A DNA stretch of 64,000 nt from Strongylocentrotus droebachiensis (taxonomy: Eukaryota; Echinodermata; Echinoidea; Camarodonta; Strongylocentrotidae). Shown in pieces: positions 12,245 to 25,900 of this stretch (within the stretch, counting starts at the first letter, position 1; the number at the start of each line of letters is the position of its first letter). The notes beneath the pieces are model-generated. The model was not told where the DNA came from and made no database searches. It saw only the letters and a program-made list of their open reading frames with translations. The DNA lies in the NCBI GenBank assembly GCA_035222895.1, contig JAVYIG010000108.1, positions 310,001 to 374,000 on the forward strand. Reading direction: 5' to 3'. A program made the position numbers and the translations under genes.

Positions 12245-12850
12245 AGAAATCAGTCAATCAGTAGTTACCAAACCAATCTACTACCTGCCAATCAATCAGT
12301 AAATGAGCCAACAAATCGATGAATAGTAATGTAGTCCTTTTAGTTGTGTATTCAATCAAAATTAATAAGAATTCAATCAATCAGTCAATCAATCAATTGA
12401 TCAACCAACTAATCAGTCAATCAATGAATCAGTCAGTCAATCAGTCGTTACCAAACCAATCTACTACCTACCCATCAATCAGTAAATGAGCCAACAAATC
12501 GATGAATAGTAATGTAGTCCTTTTAGTTGTGTATTCTATCAAAATTAATAAGAATTCAATCAATCAATCAGTCAATCAATCAATTGATCAACCAACTAAT
12601 CAGTCAATCAATCAATCAGTCAATCAATGAATCAGTCAGTCAATCATCCAATCAAATTACCAATCAATCAATCAACCAATCAATCAATCACTCAATCAAT
12701 CAATGAATCAGTCAGTCAATCATCCAATCATATTCAATCAATCAATCAACCAATCAATTATTCAACCAATCGATCAATCACTCAATCAATCGTTCAATCA
12801 ATTAATCAATTAATCAATCAGTCAACCAACCAATCAATTCAATAAATTCA
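12245..12850. repeat. CAAT-type satellite with a duplicated ~190-bp block
   Basis: AATCAATCAGTC-type tetranucleotide repeats. A unit containing GTTACCAAACCAATCTACTA and TAGTCCTTTTAGTTGTGT occurs twice, near 12260-12440 and 12449-12630. Confidence 0.88.
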
Positions 12851-13928
12851 GTCTGTTAAGTGTGTTGACGTTTTTATCCCACAGGTCAGTCTTTCTCCAT
12901 CCATTAATTAATTAATCAATCATCATCTAAGTTACCATTTCGCCTATAAACTTGGAATAAATTTATCTTATCTTTTTCCATGAAGTGATTGTGAGAATAT
13001 GATTTATGATGTGAGAATATTTATATGATGTTCTCAGAACTTTATCGATAAATCTAAAAAGACATAGAGATTGGTCATTGAACTTATATGAAGAGAGAAA
13101 CTCTGAATTAATCATATTGTCACAATCATTTCATGAAAACAAGTAAGAACAAATTATTTCAACTTTATGAGTATTGGGCAACAGTGTATTCTAGTGATAC
13201 ACCAGTCAAACAACAAAGCTAAAATGTCATGCTCGTTTACCCATCAATCAACAAATAGAATTAAAAAACACAACCTTGGTTAATTTTAATTTTAATACAA
13301 ACTGTGTACAAAACGAGGAAATATTAAGCTTATGTTAGCAAAGATTTCAAGAATCAATACTTCCTACTTACGATGTTAGTCGAAGTTGTTGTTTAAATAT
13401 GTCGGCATTCCATAGGAATCACTACATAAAACAGTATAATGGTTAAAATAGATTGATAGTCAATAAATCAATTTACTCGTTCAGTCAGGCTTTGAAAAAA
13501 GCCATTTGTCTTTATATCATACCCCCATCACTCAGATCCACTAAACACCATACAGTTAGCAGTTTCAATCTCGTTATTTTTCATTCACGCAATGTATACC
13601 GATACTTTTGTTAACATTTTTCATAACAGAACATTGTAACGAGTTGTTCGAAATTAAGTTATGACATCATTAAAGAAGGATAAAGTGATATGACATAGGC
13701 AAGGATTCATGTTTAAATTCAAAGTTCAAATCTTTACTTCAATTTCTTCAATTTATCTATCGTGCAAATGTTTAACCGAGACTTCTATCCTCGTAAAAAA
13801 AAAAAATTAACGAAAAATTCAGGGAAAAAAAGGAAAAGAAAAGCCAGTGGTGGTTTCCGCAGTGCGATGCCTTTTGCCTTTGCATATTTAGCATCCTCTC
13901 CGAGGGGTTGTGTCCATCTTGTAGCAAG

Positions 13929-14320
13929 TTAAAGATAAACTCCAGTATTGGTAATGCGATTGCATTGTGAAAGAAAAGGTGTGGAATGGATCAGAAACAG
14001 TTGATCATGTAGCATGTAAGTATTGGTGTGCACTGCAAGGTTCTGGAGTCATCAAAATCATAATAAATTTGGCCGGGTCTAGGTAAAGTAACAAGCACCG
14101 ACACAGAAAGCTATATATGGGACAACACACATGGTGTCGGGGTTGGTACTACCTTGATTTCCTTGTCTTTCTATGCTCATTACTCGGCCAGTATACATTT
14201 TCTCCCCAAATTGTTTGGCACATGTTTTTTATTTGTAATCTTTAACATTCAGTGTAAGTTTCGTTTGATTCTGTGAGAATTAATTTGCTTTTTTTTACCA
14301 GAACTGGAGTTTATCTTTAA
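13929..14320 (-). mobile_element. MITE family A, copy 2, inverted
   Basis: The ends are TTAAAGATAAACTCCAGTAT and CTGGAGTTTATCTTTAA. The body is the reverse complement of the copies at 4751 and 55365. It starts 126 bp beyond the ADAMTS stop, so it is probably within the 3' UTR. Confidence 0.85.
14228..14233 (-). terminator. Possible polyadenylation signal AATAAA for the ADAMTS gene
   Basis: This is the first canonical AATAAA seen on the minus strand after the stop at 14447. It lies inside a MITE copy (13929-14320), so the 3' end may be transposon-supplied. Sequence alone cannot show that it is used. Confidence 0.3.
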
Positions 14321-14446
14321 GAGATGTTCTGCTCGCAACTGTTGAGTATTACTTTGCCTACTGAATTGTATAGGTCCCATAGGCTTAACACAGGCACCAC
14401 CAGGTTCCCGTTACCAAAGGGTTAAAACAAATTGTGGATTATAAAT

Positions 14447-14574
14447 CTAGGGATTTTCTGCTCGCAACTGTTCACACGTTTTACAACAAATTTGTACATA
14501 GCCCGGCATGCCACAGAACATCTCAAACTTGGATATGTCACATAGGACGCTGTCAGCTAATTCACAAGCAGTCA
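14447..14574 (-). CDS. ADAMTS terminal exon: PLAC domain and stop
   Basis: The acceptor is TTCACCGACAG (phase 1). It encodes [20 protein letters not shown] then [15 protein letters not shown], the six-cysteine PLAC module found at the C-terminus of ADAMTS2/3/14, followed by RAENP and a TAG stop. Vertebrate relatives carry a long tail after PLAC; here the protein ends at once. Confidence 0.9.
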
Positions 14575-15357
14575 CTGTCGGTGAACATACAAGTAAGGAG
14601 AGGGGAGAGAAGGGGAGGGAGAATAGAAGAGGGAGGGAGGGAGGGAGAAAGAGAGAGAGAGAGAGAATGAGAGGGAGGGAGATAAAGGGAGATGGGAGGG
14701 GGAGGGAGGGATAAAGATAGACAGAAAAAGAGAGAGATAGAGAGAATGAGAGGGAGTGAAATATAAAGAGATAGGGGAGGGAGAAAGAGCAGACAGAAGG
14801 AGCGTCGAAAATAGGAAAAGAAGAACGACGAGACAAACAAAATTGAAAGAAGAGAAGAGTAGAGAGATGGAATGGTATCATAAAGAAAGAATAAGGAGAT
14901 AATGAAATGAGAGGTAGGGGGGGGGGGCAAAGAAAAGAAAGAAGAGGTCATTATTACATTTTTCTCATTATTACATTTTGATTGAATATTTTGATATGCA
15001 TCCTAACAGAGATGTCTATCCTTGGTTTCTTGATCACAAATGAGATGATTACATTTGTATGACTATTACAACTCTCGGGTTAACAGTAAGGAAGAGATCA
15101 TCGTGGTGAAACAGTGAGAATAACTCTGAAAATATGGTCACTAGTAACATCGCAAAAATAAATTATTACTTTCTGTACTTCTTCTTTCGTATGATGTTTT
15201 GCAGCTAGAGTGACAGATCAGGGTTAGAAAGTCATGCAAGGGCAACATTATTTTGATACAAGATGAAATTCACCTTTCGTACATATCTGCTAATGTTAAA
15301 GAGGTTCCCATGAAAACAAAGATTAATTTTGTCAACGAGAGTGACACCCCCCCCCCC

Positions 15358-15388
<31 letters not shown>

Positions 15389-18300
15389 AAGAGATGATAA
15401 TTGCATCAAGAAATTAGTCAAATCATATAACATGGATTTTTTTTAACCCCAATAAAATATACATCCGACGTTAGTGAAAATTTCGGCAAACGTTAAGTGA
15501 ATTCGGGTAATTTATTATAATTACGTAATATTTGTTACCTTCACAAGCCTCAAGTTCACATTTTTTGGCACTGGGTGGCTCCATACCGGCACATAGATAG
15601 TCATCCTCTAGCGCCCCCATCGGTACCTCACACTCGACTTCTCGTGTTTTCACACCGGGTCCGCAAGTCGCAGAGCACTGAATAAGAGATAAATAGGAGA
15701 AAAACATTATCAAGGATAATATTTGTCAAATAAATGAAACAATAATGTAATGCCCCCCCCCCCCCCCCAAAAAAAAAGAAGAAAAGAAACAACAACCAAA
15801 GACGAACACCATAATACACCAGCTCGTAACCTCTGTCCAACAATATAATCTAATTATTCTCATCTACCGAAAAAGTTTTACTGTGGCTGCCTCGAAAACG
15901 TAGAACAATATTCCATTTTCCATCGGAGAATTAGCCTGTCTTGCCACTTTCAAAAGATTCCTTTCAACATGCTTTCCCCCTAAGTAACATAATGTGATCA
16001 GCCTTTTTCATGAGTCTATACATTTCATGTTTCTCAGACTTGTCATATTCTGTACTTTGTGTACGATATATGGTACCTTTTGTTTTTAGCGCTCCTAAAT
16101 AGTCGATATTATTAATAACACTGAACTTGTGAAAGAAAAAATACTGTAGAGTATTGGGGTATATCAACAATTGTACAATCATTGCTTTTTAGTGGACCCC
16201 TCTGTTTCCAATATGTATCCCTAAATTGTTGTGAAAGTTTACAATTGATTTGTAATGTTTTGTCGGAAACATAAATAATTTGAAATTGAAAATTGAATTG
16301 AAATTGAATCCCCCTCGGTGGATTTTAACGAAAATACCACTTTCTGCCAAGTTACAACAACTAGTTGTTTTGTGGTTAAAAGGTGTTTTAAACACGAAAC
16401 TCCATAATGAAATGTGCATCACTGATAAAACCAATATGAATATTATGTAACCGAATACAAAACACCTGCAAAAAGGTATTAAAGGGATCGAAATATAAAC
16501 CAAATATAACCACACTAGGGCACTGGGCCCTGTAACATAAAGGGATAAATATGGTTAATCGTATAGGCCTATTCCTAAAATTACTTACATTTCTCTCAGT
16601 CAACCGTAACTTTAAAATAAAAAGAAACTGACGATTAATTATATGGTACATATAGATACAATGCATGGCATGATAAAGGGAAAAAAAGTGATACATCACA
16701 TTGTAATGACTGATTGTACTTCGATTTTATGTAACAGGGACCAGATCAGATTAAAGAGAAGGTTGAGATCTGGAAAAGGTATCCTATGAAAAGGATGAAA
16801 TTGAGGTGAAAAGTAATAGCTATAGGTTGTGGACCACATTTTCATGCCGCACGTTTGTGTAGTCCCATATATACAAATTTCTGTGCCATATGCATGTGAC
16901 TATTAGCAAGGCGGTGCAAATTCTTATCATTATGATGGTTCCAAAAACGTCACAATATACACCGATACTTATCAGTTGAATCACTTCCCAAGCGCGTAGC
17001 CAGGATTTCATTTTAGGGGGGGGCGGTAGTGAGCACGCGAAGCGTGCGAATCACTTAAAGAGCGCGCGTAGCGCGCTCCCTAGGGGGGTGGGTGCAGGGA
17101 GGGGGGAGTTTCCCCCCTCCCTTTGCGAAGCGCGGAAGCTTTGAAAGAAGATGATTCTTGTACCTTTCTCGACTCATAATCCTTGTCTGAATTCAGTCCG
17201 CCCCTCCTGCGCAAAGCGCGGAAGCTTTGACGTATTATTAGACAAAGAAGACGATTCGTTGTACCTTTCTCGACCCCGGCTTAATCCTTATCTGTATTCA
17301 GTCCCCCTCGGAAGTTTTGACGTTTCATTTATTTATTAGAGAAAGAAGACGATTCGGTGTACCGTTTTTGACTCTTAATCCTTATCTAAATTCAGTTTCC
17401 TCCCCTCCCGCGCAAAGCGCGGAAGCTTTGACGTATTATTAGACAAAGAAGACGATTCGTTGTTCCTTTCCCGACCCTTAAATCCTTATCTGTATTCAGT
17501 CCCGGAGTCCCCCTCTTTCGAAGCGGGGAAACTTTGAAGTTTCATTAAATTATTAGAGAAAGAAGACGATTCGTTGTACCGTTCTCGAATTCTTTTCCCC
17601 TTTTCTTCCTACGTCCTCTTCCCTTTTTTCTCTTCTTTCTCTCTCTTTTTTTTTTGGCCGGCGTTTTGGGGGGGCGACCGCCCCCACCGCCCCCCCCCCC
17701 CTGGCTACGCGCCTGTCACTTCCACGCTGTCTTTTTACAATGCAATCCCATGACCAAAGCTCGATCTTATCTTTAAATTATTAAAATCATAGTTTTTAGT
17801 AAAATCACAAACCTCAGACCATGTCCCTTTCACCCATCTGCTTGCACACGGCTCTAGACCACACGGTTCGACATCAAGAGGACGATTGGCCATCCCACAT
17901 GCTTCCTCGTCATTAAGTGTCTGTTCGTCGTTCATAACCTTTAAAAAAATAGTATTTACAAAAATTGATATTGGTTTGTTGGTTTGTTTTTCCCTTACTA
18001 CTGGGAAATACTGTGTATGCTTGTGGGTAAGGAACCAGAAGATCGAGGGCTTTAAAATCCTCCACGAGGAACTTGGTAATGAGGATGGTAATGCCTTACC
18101 AAAGGGCTTTAGCACATCGACTTGGTTTCGAACCCATAACCTCCCAGTTACGAGTACACTGCGCTATCACCGGGCCCTCGCGCCACCGTATAGAAATTGT
18201 AAATAAGCGTGACCTGTTTTTAGAAAGTTGCTTTCATCAATTTACAGTCAAAGAGACGGATATCACCTTTTATGATAACAGTTTAACATTGAAAACATTT

Positions 18301-21300
18301 GATTCTTGTTAAGGCCCGGTCACACCGCCCGAACTTTGTTGGAGTGTTCCTTGAACGGTAGGGAGAGGGGGCCGAATTTCGACAACGCTCGTCACCGCGC
18401 ACAAAATGGGAAACAAATCGAAAACACGGGCGTTGCCTTAACGGTGCACCGCTGAAGCCGGCGTTGCTTTAGCGTTGGTTTAACGGTAGCGAGCGGTAGC
18501 GAGCGTTGGTTTAGCCATACCAACGCCAAACCAAAGTTCATCACCGCAATGGATCGCTGCTTCAACGCCCGACACCGTTCCAGCAATCCCGTGTCCGCTC
18601 GTAAAACGCTTACAACCGCTCCACCAAAGTTTGTGCAACGTTTAATCACCGCCCGGGCAAAGCTGGCGTAGCAGCGGTGGTCCAGCGTTCAAGATTTCTG
18701 CGTTGGCCTAGCGGACCAAAGCGTCCACGAACTTGCGTCTAGCGGTGCCAAACTTTGACTGGGCGTTGTTGGAGCGGTGGTGAACTTTGCCGGAGCGGAA
18801 AATTGCCCGCTCCTCACCGCTCGCAATATTTTGTGCAGCTCAAAACTTTCGGAGCGGTAGGAGGGACCATCAGCGGTGGCCGAGCGTATACGGCGTTGCC
18901 TTAACGGGGGCCAACTTCTGTTAAACGGTGGTGAACGGTTACGAGCGGTGATGAATTTTTTTCACCGCTCCAGGAACGCTCCAGCAAAGTTCTGGCGGTG
19001 TGACCGGGCCTTAACACTTGAGACATAAACATTGAAGACCCCTTCTTTCCCATATTATGAGTGAGTTATAACCATAGCAGAAAGGGCAGACATAACAATA
19101 ACAATAATGATAATAATAAGTTTATAGAGTAGGCTTGCGGGTGCACCATGTGAGAGAGAAAGGGTTGAGGAGTCCTGAAAAAGGACTCGGCAATCTTTCT
19201 TGGGGGGGGGGGGTGTAGTCCTGAAAACTGTTTGTTATCTTTCTTAGCTTATAGTTCTAAGGAGAACTATAGCGCTTGGAGAGGATGAGTGGGTCGACGT
19301 TTCGAACAGGTTGACTATCCGTCGTCAGGAGACCCCTCTCTCTCTCACATGGTGCACCCGCAAGCCTACTGTATATATAGATCACCAGGCAAGCCGACAC
19401 TTACAAGAAGCATCTCATAATAATTTTGTTTACCAAGGGAAACCTTATCATCAGCATCAACCCTGTACTTCCTGAGGGGCTTGAAATTATTAGTACATTT
19501 ACACCGGGGTGAAGAGTAGCACATGTGGAATAATGTATTTTCAAAGGTCATTGGTGCCGGGCAGGGATTCGGTTCCCTCAACCCGTGTATTGAGAGTGAA
19601 GTGATTAAACCACTGTACCACGACACTCTCACGACACCCCCCACGAACCCTCCCCCGACTGACATCCCGGTGACAAAAGCAATGTAAGTTCGGCTAACCT
19701 GGAAGCATTGAACGTCTCTTGTCTTGTACGCACTACCTCCACACGTTGCGCTGCATTCACTCCATGCCGTCACCTGCCACTCGTAACTATGTGGACAAAA
19801 AAAAGTTTACATTTCCATTTTCTTTAACAATAACAATAAGTGATGTTATTTTCAGATCACTTGATGTTTATTTACAAATGTATTAAAAGATTATAGGCCA
19901 TAAAACTTGTTACATTCAACTGTAATAGCACAACTAAAATTACTAACTAAATATCAGTGAGTATCGTTGATCACAATACCACGACTACCCCCAGTACAAC
20001 TACCCCCGGACAACTACCCCAGACAACTACCCCTAGGACAACTACTCCCTAGGGCAACTAACCCCCAGACAAGTACCCCCAGACAACTACCCCCTAGAAC
20101 AACTACCCCCCGGACAACTACCACTAGGAAAGTTGTCCGGGGGGTAGTTGTCCCAGATGATAGTTATTGAACTTGTCGTAGGGGGTAGTTGTCTGGGTGT
20201 AGTTGTCCGGGGGGTAGTTGTCCAGGGGGTAGTTGTCCGGGGTATTTGTACCAGGAGGAAGTCGTCCTAGAGGGTGGTCGCCCTAGGGGGTAGTTGTCCT
20301 AGCGGGTAGTTGACTGGAAGTGGTTATCCGGGGGGGGGGTGGATGTCAAGGGGGTGTCCTAGAACGGTTATTAGCACATTATTGATTACAGTATATTGAT
20401 CCCATACACGCCTGTTTTCGAATGGTAAATATTTGCTCATCATCCTGATCATGTGATAGAAGAAAAATAACTGAGTACATCGCAAACTCAGTATGCGGCG
20501 CCGCGGAAGTACGATCAAGGAAAGACAAGCCGCATTCAGTGGTGGTAATAAGGACCTTACCAGGAAACTTGCCAACTGCGTTAAAAAGGAAATAAGAAAA
20601 GCAAAGCACGACTATTACAATGACCGAGTGAAGAAACATAAGAAGGCGAATCCAGCAGAATGGTATAAACAAATCAAAATCATGACCAACATGAAAAATG
20701 CCAACTCCTATATAACTGTTCCTGGAGTTGACAGAGATGATACCGCCGTAATAGCAAACAGAATCAATGACTTCTTCAAGTCTGTTGCTGAGGATGTACC
20801 TGCCATGGATGCTGAGAACTTACCTGCATACTTACCTGACCCTTCTCCACCTCCCCGCATTCAACCTTGGGATGTTTACCAACAGCTTAAGAAGGTGAAG
20901 GTTGGGAAAGCTGTCGGTCCCGATATGATACCTAGCCGAATCATCAAAGAATTTGCTTGTGAACTAAGTATCCCATTGGCCCATATCTTCAGTACCTCAC
21001 TTGCTGAAGGTGTCGTTCCAAAGATGTGGAAGAGAGCTGTAGTTGTTCCTGTCCCTAAAACCACCCCTGCATGTATCGACAAGCTCCGTCCAATCTCCTT
21101 GACCGATAGTTTTGCGAAGGTATTTGAGGGTTTTGTGTCGAAGTGGCTGATGCAGTACATCGGGTCGCAGCTAGACAATAAACAATTTGGTAATATAAAG
21201 GGATTGTCAACGACGCACTGCCTAGTTGACCTATTGCACTGCCTTTATCAACACGCGGAGAAAAGCAAGGCAGTTTCCACTCTTGTGATGACAGATTTCC

Positions 21301-22935
21301 GCAAGGCGTTTGACCGCATAGACCACACGATTGCCATCCAAAAGATGATCTCAATTGGTGTCAAACCTACATTGATCCGCTGGATAGCTGATTTTCTTAC
21401 AGAAAGGACTCAATGCGTACGCTACAGAGGTGTCACATCAGAGTGGGTGACTATGAAAGCAGGGGTACCTCAGGGAACCAAACTTGGACCGATTGTGTTC
21501 CTAATCGTCATCAACAATGCGCTACGTGATAGTAATATAGCATATTGGAAGTATGTTGATGATGTCACTGTTGTTGACACGAGATTCGCTGGAGATCAGT
21601 CAATTCTATTGGAAGCAACACTTCAACATTTTGCCGAATGGTCTACGTCAAATGGAATGTCCCTTAACCCTGCTAAATGTGAAAGTATGCAGGTGTGTTT
21701 TATGAAAAAGCCTCCAACACCACTGTCACTGGAAATTGATCAGCATCCTCTAAAGCAATCCACGTCTGTCAAATTGTTAGGAGTCCATATCCGCTGTGAT
21801 TTAAAATGGAGTGATCATGTAGATTTCATGATAAAACGTGCAAATGGAAGAATACACCTCATTAGGATCCTGAAAGGTCACGGACTGCCGATCGAAGATC
21901 TCTGTACCATCTTCTCTGGTTTCCTCAGACCCCTCGTAGAGTATGCCTCGCCGGTGTGGAATGGAGGCCTAACTAAAGAACAAGTAAATCGACTAGAAAG
22001 GGTGCAGAAAAGAAGTCTGAAAATAATCTTGGGACCTAATTACCAGTCATATGAGACAGCACTAAATCTAATGAATCTGTCTTCTTTGGCTGGAAGAAGG
22101 AAGGAACGGTGTTTGAGTTTTGCAGAGAAACTGATATCAAACGAGAAGGTATCTTACCTCATACCTCCTTGTAAGAACATTAGAAGCCTACGCAAATCAA
22201 ATACCAGAGAACAGTTAAAATGTAAAACCAAACGATTTCGTAACAGTCCAGTTCCCTACCTTATTGACTTGCTAAATTCACAGTAATGATCATGCACTTT
22301 GTCCACATTTTTATAACATGTAAACTTATCCCCATAGTGATGAGGTAGAGGTGCTGTAGAATTATTTAATTTTATGTGAAATAGTATATAACTTTTTAAC
22401 TAAGACGATTGTACAACCTTGATAATTGATTAATGAAAGTGATAATATAATACGGTAAATCATTGAAACATACTTACCACATATTTATTACAAGAAAAAT
22501 CTCAAAATTACCATATTCCATGTCTCTCATCTGATTGCATACCTACCGATCAATTTACAATATAATGTTATCCATAACTCACCAATGAAAATGTAAAATG
22601 TAATTTATTAATTTTTACAACCAGTATTCTCTCTGTTGAAATTGTACTTTTTACCTTATTTTCGATATGTCTGATATACACTCTCATCCTCATCATTATC
22701 TTTTATATATATATATATATATATCTCTATCTCTCGCTTTGTCTCTCTTTCTCTCTCCCTCTCTCCCTTTCTCTCTTTCTCTTCCTCTCTGTCTGTCTCT
22801 ATTATCCTCCCTATCTCTCTTCTATATTTCCCTCCAGCCCTATGACGATGAAGAATAGAATGTTAAGTGAATTTTATGAATTGTATTAATTTGTATATAT
22901 ATGTGTACTCTGATATACACTCTCATCCTCATCAT

Positions 22936-22967
<32 letters not shown>

Positions 22968-25900
22968 CTCTATCTCTCGCCTTGTCTCTCTTTCTCTCTC
23001 CCTCTCTCATTTTCTCTCTTTCTCTCCCTCTCTGTCTGTCTCTATTATCCTCCCTACCTCTCTTCTATATTTCCCTCCAGCCCTATGACGATGTAGAATA
23101 GAATGTTAAGTGAATTTTATGAATTGTATTAATTTGTATATATATGTGTACTCTGATTTATTTAGAAAATTCAATCACTGCGTGATATGTCTTAATACGT
23201 TTTATGTTTGTACAAATATTTATGTTTTTACAATGTACAAAGTTCTGCAATTCAACCATCTGGCTGCAAATGAATTTTTAATAAAACCATTACCATTACC
23301 ATTACGATGCAAGCTCGTGGTTGGTCAATACGGGGTAACACGTGACATGTAATTGCCTGAGATACGGCGTGATAACCGCATAGTTCGTGGTGATTGGTTG
23401 ATTGGTGTAACTCACGTGACAATGACTGCTTCTGTTGGGCAAGGTTCCTCATTACATCTCACTCTCTCGGCTTTCGGATCATAGCTCCTTTGACCGCATA
23501 ACTTGTATTTCACCTTCCGGCTATCTCTTAGTCTGGTGCATTGAAATCGATGGAAAGAGTATCCTAAAAGGTTAAGAACATAATTTGTTCATTTGGTGGA
23601 ATTCCAGAAAATTAATAAGCGATGGTATGGGTATACTAATGATAAAAATAACATTCGCGTACAAGGGACTCGCTGTGACAGCAGATAACCGAGTGAGGTG
23701 GTTGGGAAAGTATGCAAAGCATATCTCATTATATAATGATAATAATAATGATAACACTCTGATCATTTTAGAGATGTTAACAGTACCATGCAAAAAAGGA
23801 TGACAGAATTTATCAACGTCAAAACACCAGCTAATTTCAACATTAATTATTTTGTAAAATACTTTAAAATAACGAGTTACATAATATCATATAAATAATA
23901 ACCTATTTTTCCATCTATCTAACTATCTTACTTTTATTTGTTATAAATCTCTCTTCCACTCTCTCTTCCAATTTTAGCCGAAACATTTGATGTGTTTCAC
24001 TCAGTTTGGGGTCTCAGTCTAAAGTATCTGTATTCTCTTTAAAAAAAAATGTTAAGTCAGTATTTTAATTCAGTGAACCTTCATGCAACAAGCCCAGCTT
24101 TTAAGTTGGTTCGCTTACCATTTCCGTGTTTAATGATTTACTATCAAACATTCTTCCATCTCATTAGTTACTACATGATTAGGGATTCTTTCTTTCCATA
24201 CAAATTAAAAAGTTATGTTAATGTATTGCATAATGCATAATGCTTCGTTAATTTTGCATAGAAATGGATTAAAGGCAATCATTAATCGATCAATTAACCA
24301 ATTAATCAATCAACCAAGCAATCAGTCAATCAAAACCAATAAACCAAACCATCAATTACCCAATCAAGCAAGCAATGAGTTAATCAAAACCAATAAACCA
24401 AACCATCAATTAACCAATCAAGCAAGCAATGAAACAATAAAACAATCAATCAATCAATCAACCAAGCAATCAGTCAAACAAAACCAATTCACCAAACCAT
24501 CAATTAACTAATCAACCAAGCAATCAGTCAATCAAAACCAATACACCGAACAATCAATTAACTAATCAACCAAGCAATCAGTCAATCAAAACCAATAAAC
24601 CAAACCATCAATTAACCAATCAAGCAAGCAATGAAACAATAAAACAATCAATCAATCAATAAATAAGACAATAATTTGTACTAATAAATCACCTCCTCCG
24701 CAATCCCTCGTACAATCTGTCCATCCTTGGTCTTCCCATAAGTAATCATTCGATGGGGGTGGTGGAGATTCTTCCTCCTCCACCACCTCCTCCTCCTCCA
24801 TCTGTCTCTCCGCATCCAGGACCTCCCCCTCGAGAACGTCAGGCAGTCCATCTCCAAAGTCTTCGTACAACTCGATCTGGTAACTCATCGCTCGAGAATC
24901 GCCCGATGCGAAGGCCTTCAGGATGTCAATCATTGTTAATTTTTGTTAAACATTCCAAAATTGAAATTAGAATTGAACTGAATTAACTTCAATTCAAATG
25001 TTATTTATCAAAAAATACACATAGGAACACAAGGACTGAATTGCAGGGAGTTTACAAAGAAAAATCACCAAGATAAAATATCTTACAAATCTATACATAC
25101 ATGTACGTCATAGTTCTACAATAATATGAAAGAAAGAAAGAGAGAGAGAGAGAGAGGGGGGAGAAAGAGGGGGGGGGGGGGACGAGACAGAAAAGAGAGG
25201 AAAAGGAACAGCAAGATAAAGGCAAAGGTATGGCTGTCTAAAGGAAAAAGAGAATGATAATTACATAATAAGTGAACATGAAATTGCTGAAGGGCGAAAG
25301 TGAATTGTATACAGCTTTATTATTTACCAATAGGATCAATGTTTATCATAATTGTTTCACTTGTGGCAGATACAAATTTAACAACAACGAACAAACAAAC
25401 AAAAACCAACCTACAAACTAAAAAAGACAAGAGTGTTTCTCGAATTGACTTTCTATCAAATGAATGAGTTAGCTGACATAGAAAAGATTCGCTTGGATAA
25501 AGTGCGAAATATATGAAATTCTTGACTGCATCCCCTTATCGAAATAATTTGTAAGAGATGACGGTTTTATTTAAATAACATAAAACATGTGTTAGATTAC
25601 ATATAAAATAGGGTTCTCGGACACCTATCCAAGGGATAGGTGTCCACCCCCGGATAACCGCCCCCAGTAAACTACCCCCCTAGGAGAACCACCCCTAGGG
25701 CAACCACCCTCTAGGACTACTACCCCTAGGACAACTACCCCCAGACAACTACCCCCGGACACTACCCCCAGACAACTACCTCCTAGGACAACTACCCCTG
25801 GAGAACTACCCACCAGACAACGACCCTCGGACAACTAACCCCCGGACAATTACCCCCAGACAACTACCCCCTACGACAACCATCCTCTATGACAAATACT

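Larger units (their letters stand above)
9072..14446. other. Intergenic region between the two genes
   Basis: This region holds the presumed promoter of the sulfotransferase-like gene (just above 9071) and the 3' flank of the ADAMTS gene. It contains an AG microsatellite (9327-9405), several inverted-repeat elements and CAAT-type satellites, listed separately. No further exon was recognised. Confidence 0.5.
20480..23307 (+). mobile_element. 5'-truncated LINE with CCATTA-repeat tail
   Basis: It comprises the reverse transcriptase frame, then an AT-rich 3' region with a duplicated 241-bp block (22668-23157), then AATAAAACCATTACCATTAC at about 23279-23307 as the short tandem-repeat tail typical of this LINE group. 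The 5' border is approximate. Confidence 0.75.

Noticed and set aside
12245-12850. CRISPR-like array of regular repeats
   Set aside because: The repeats are simple CAAT tetranucleotides without distinct spacers, in an animal genome.
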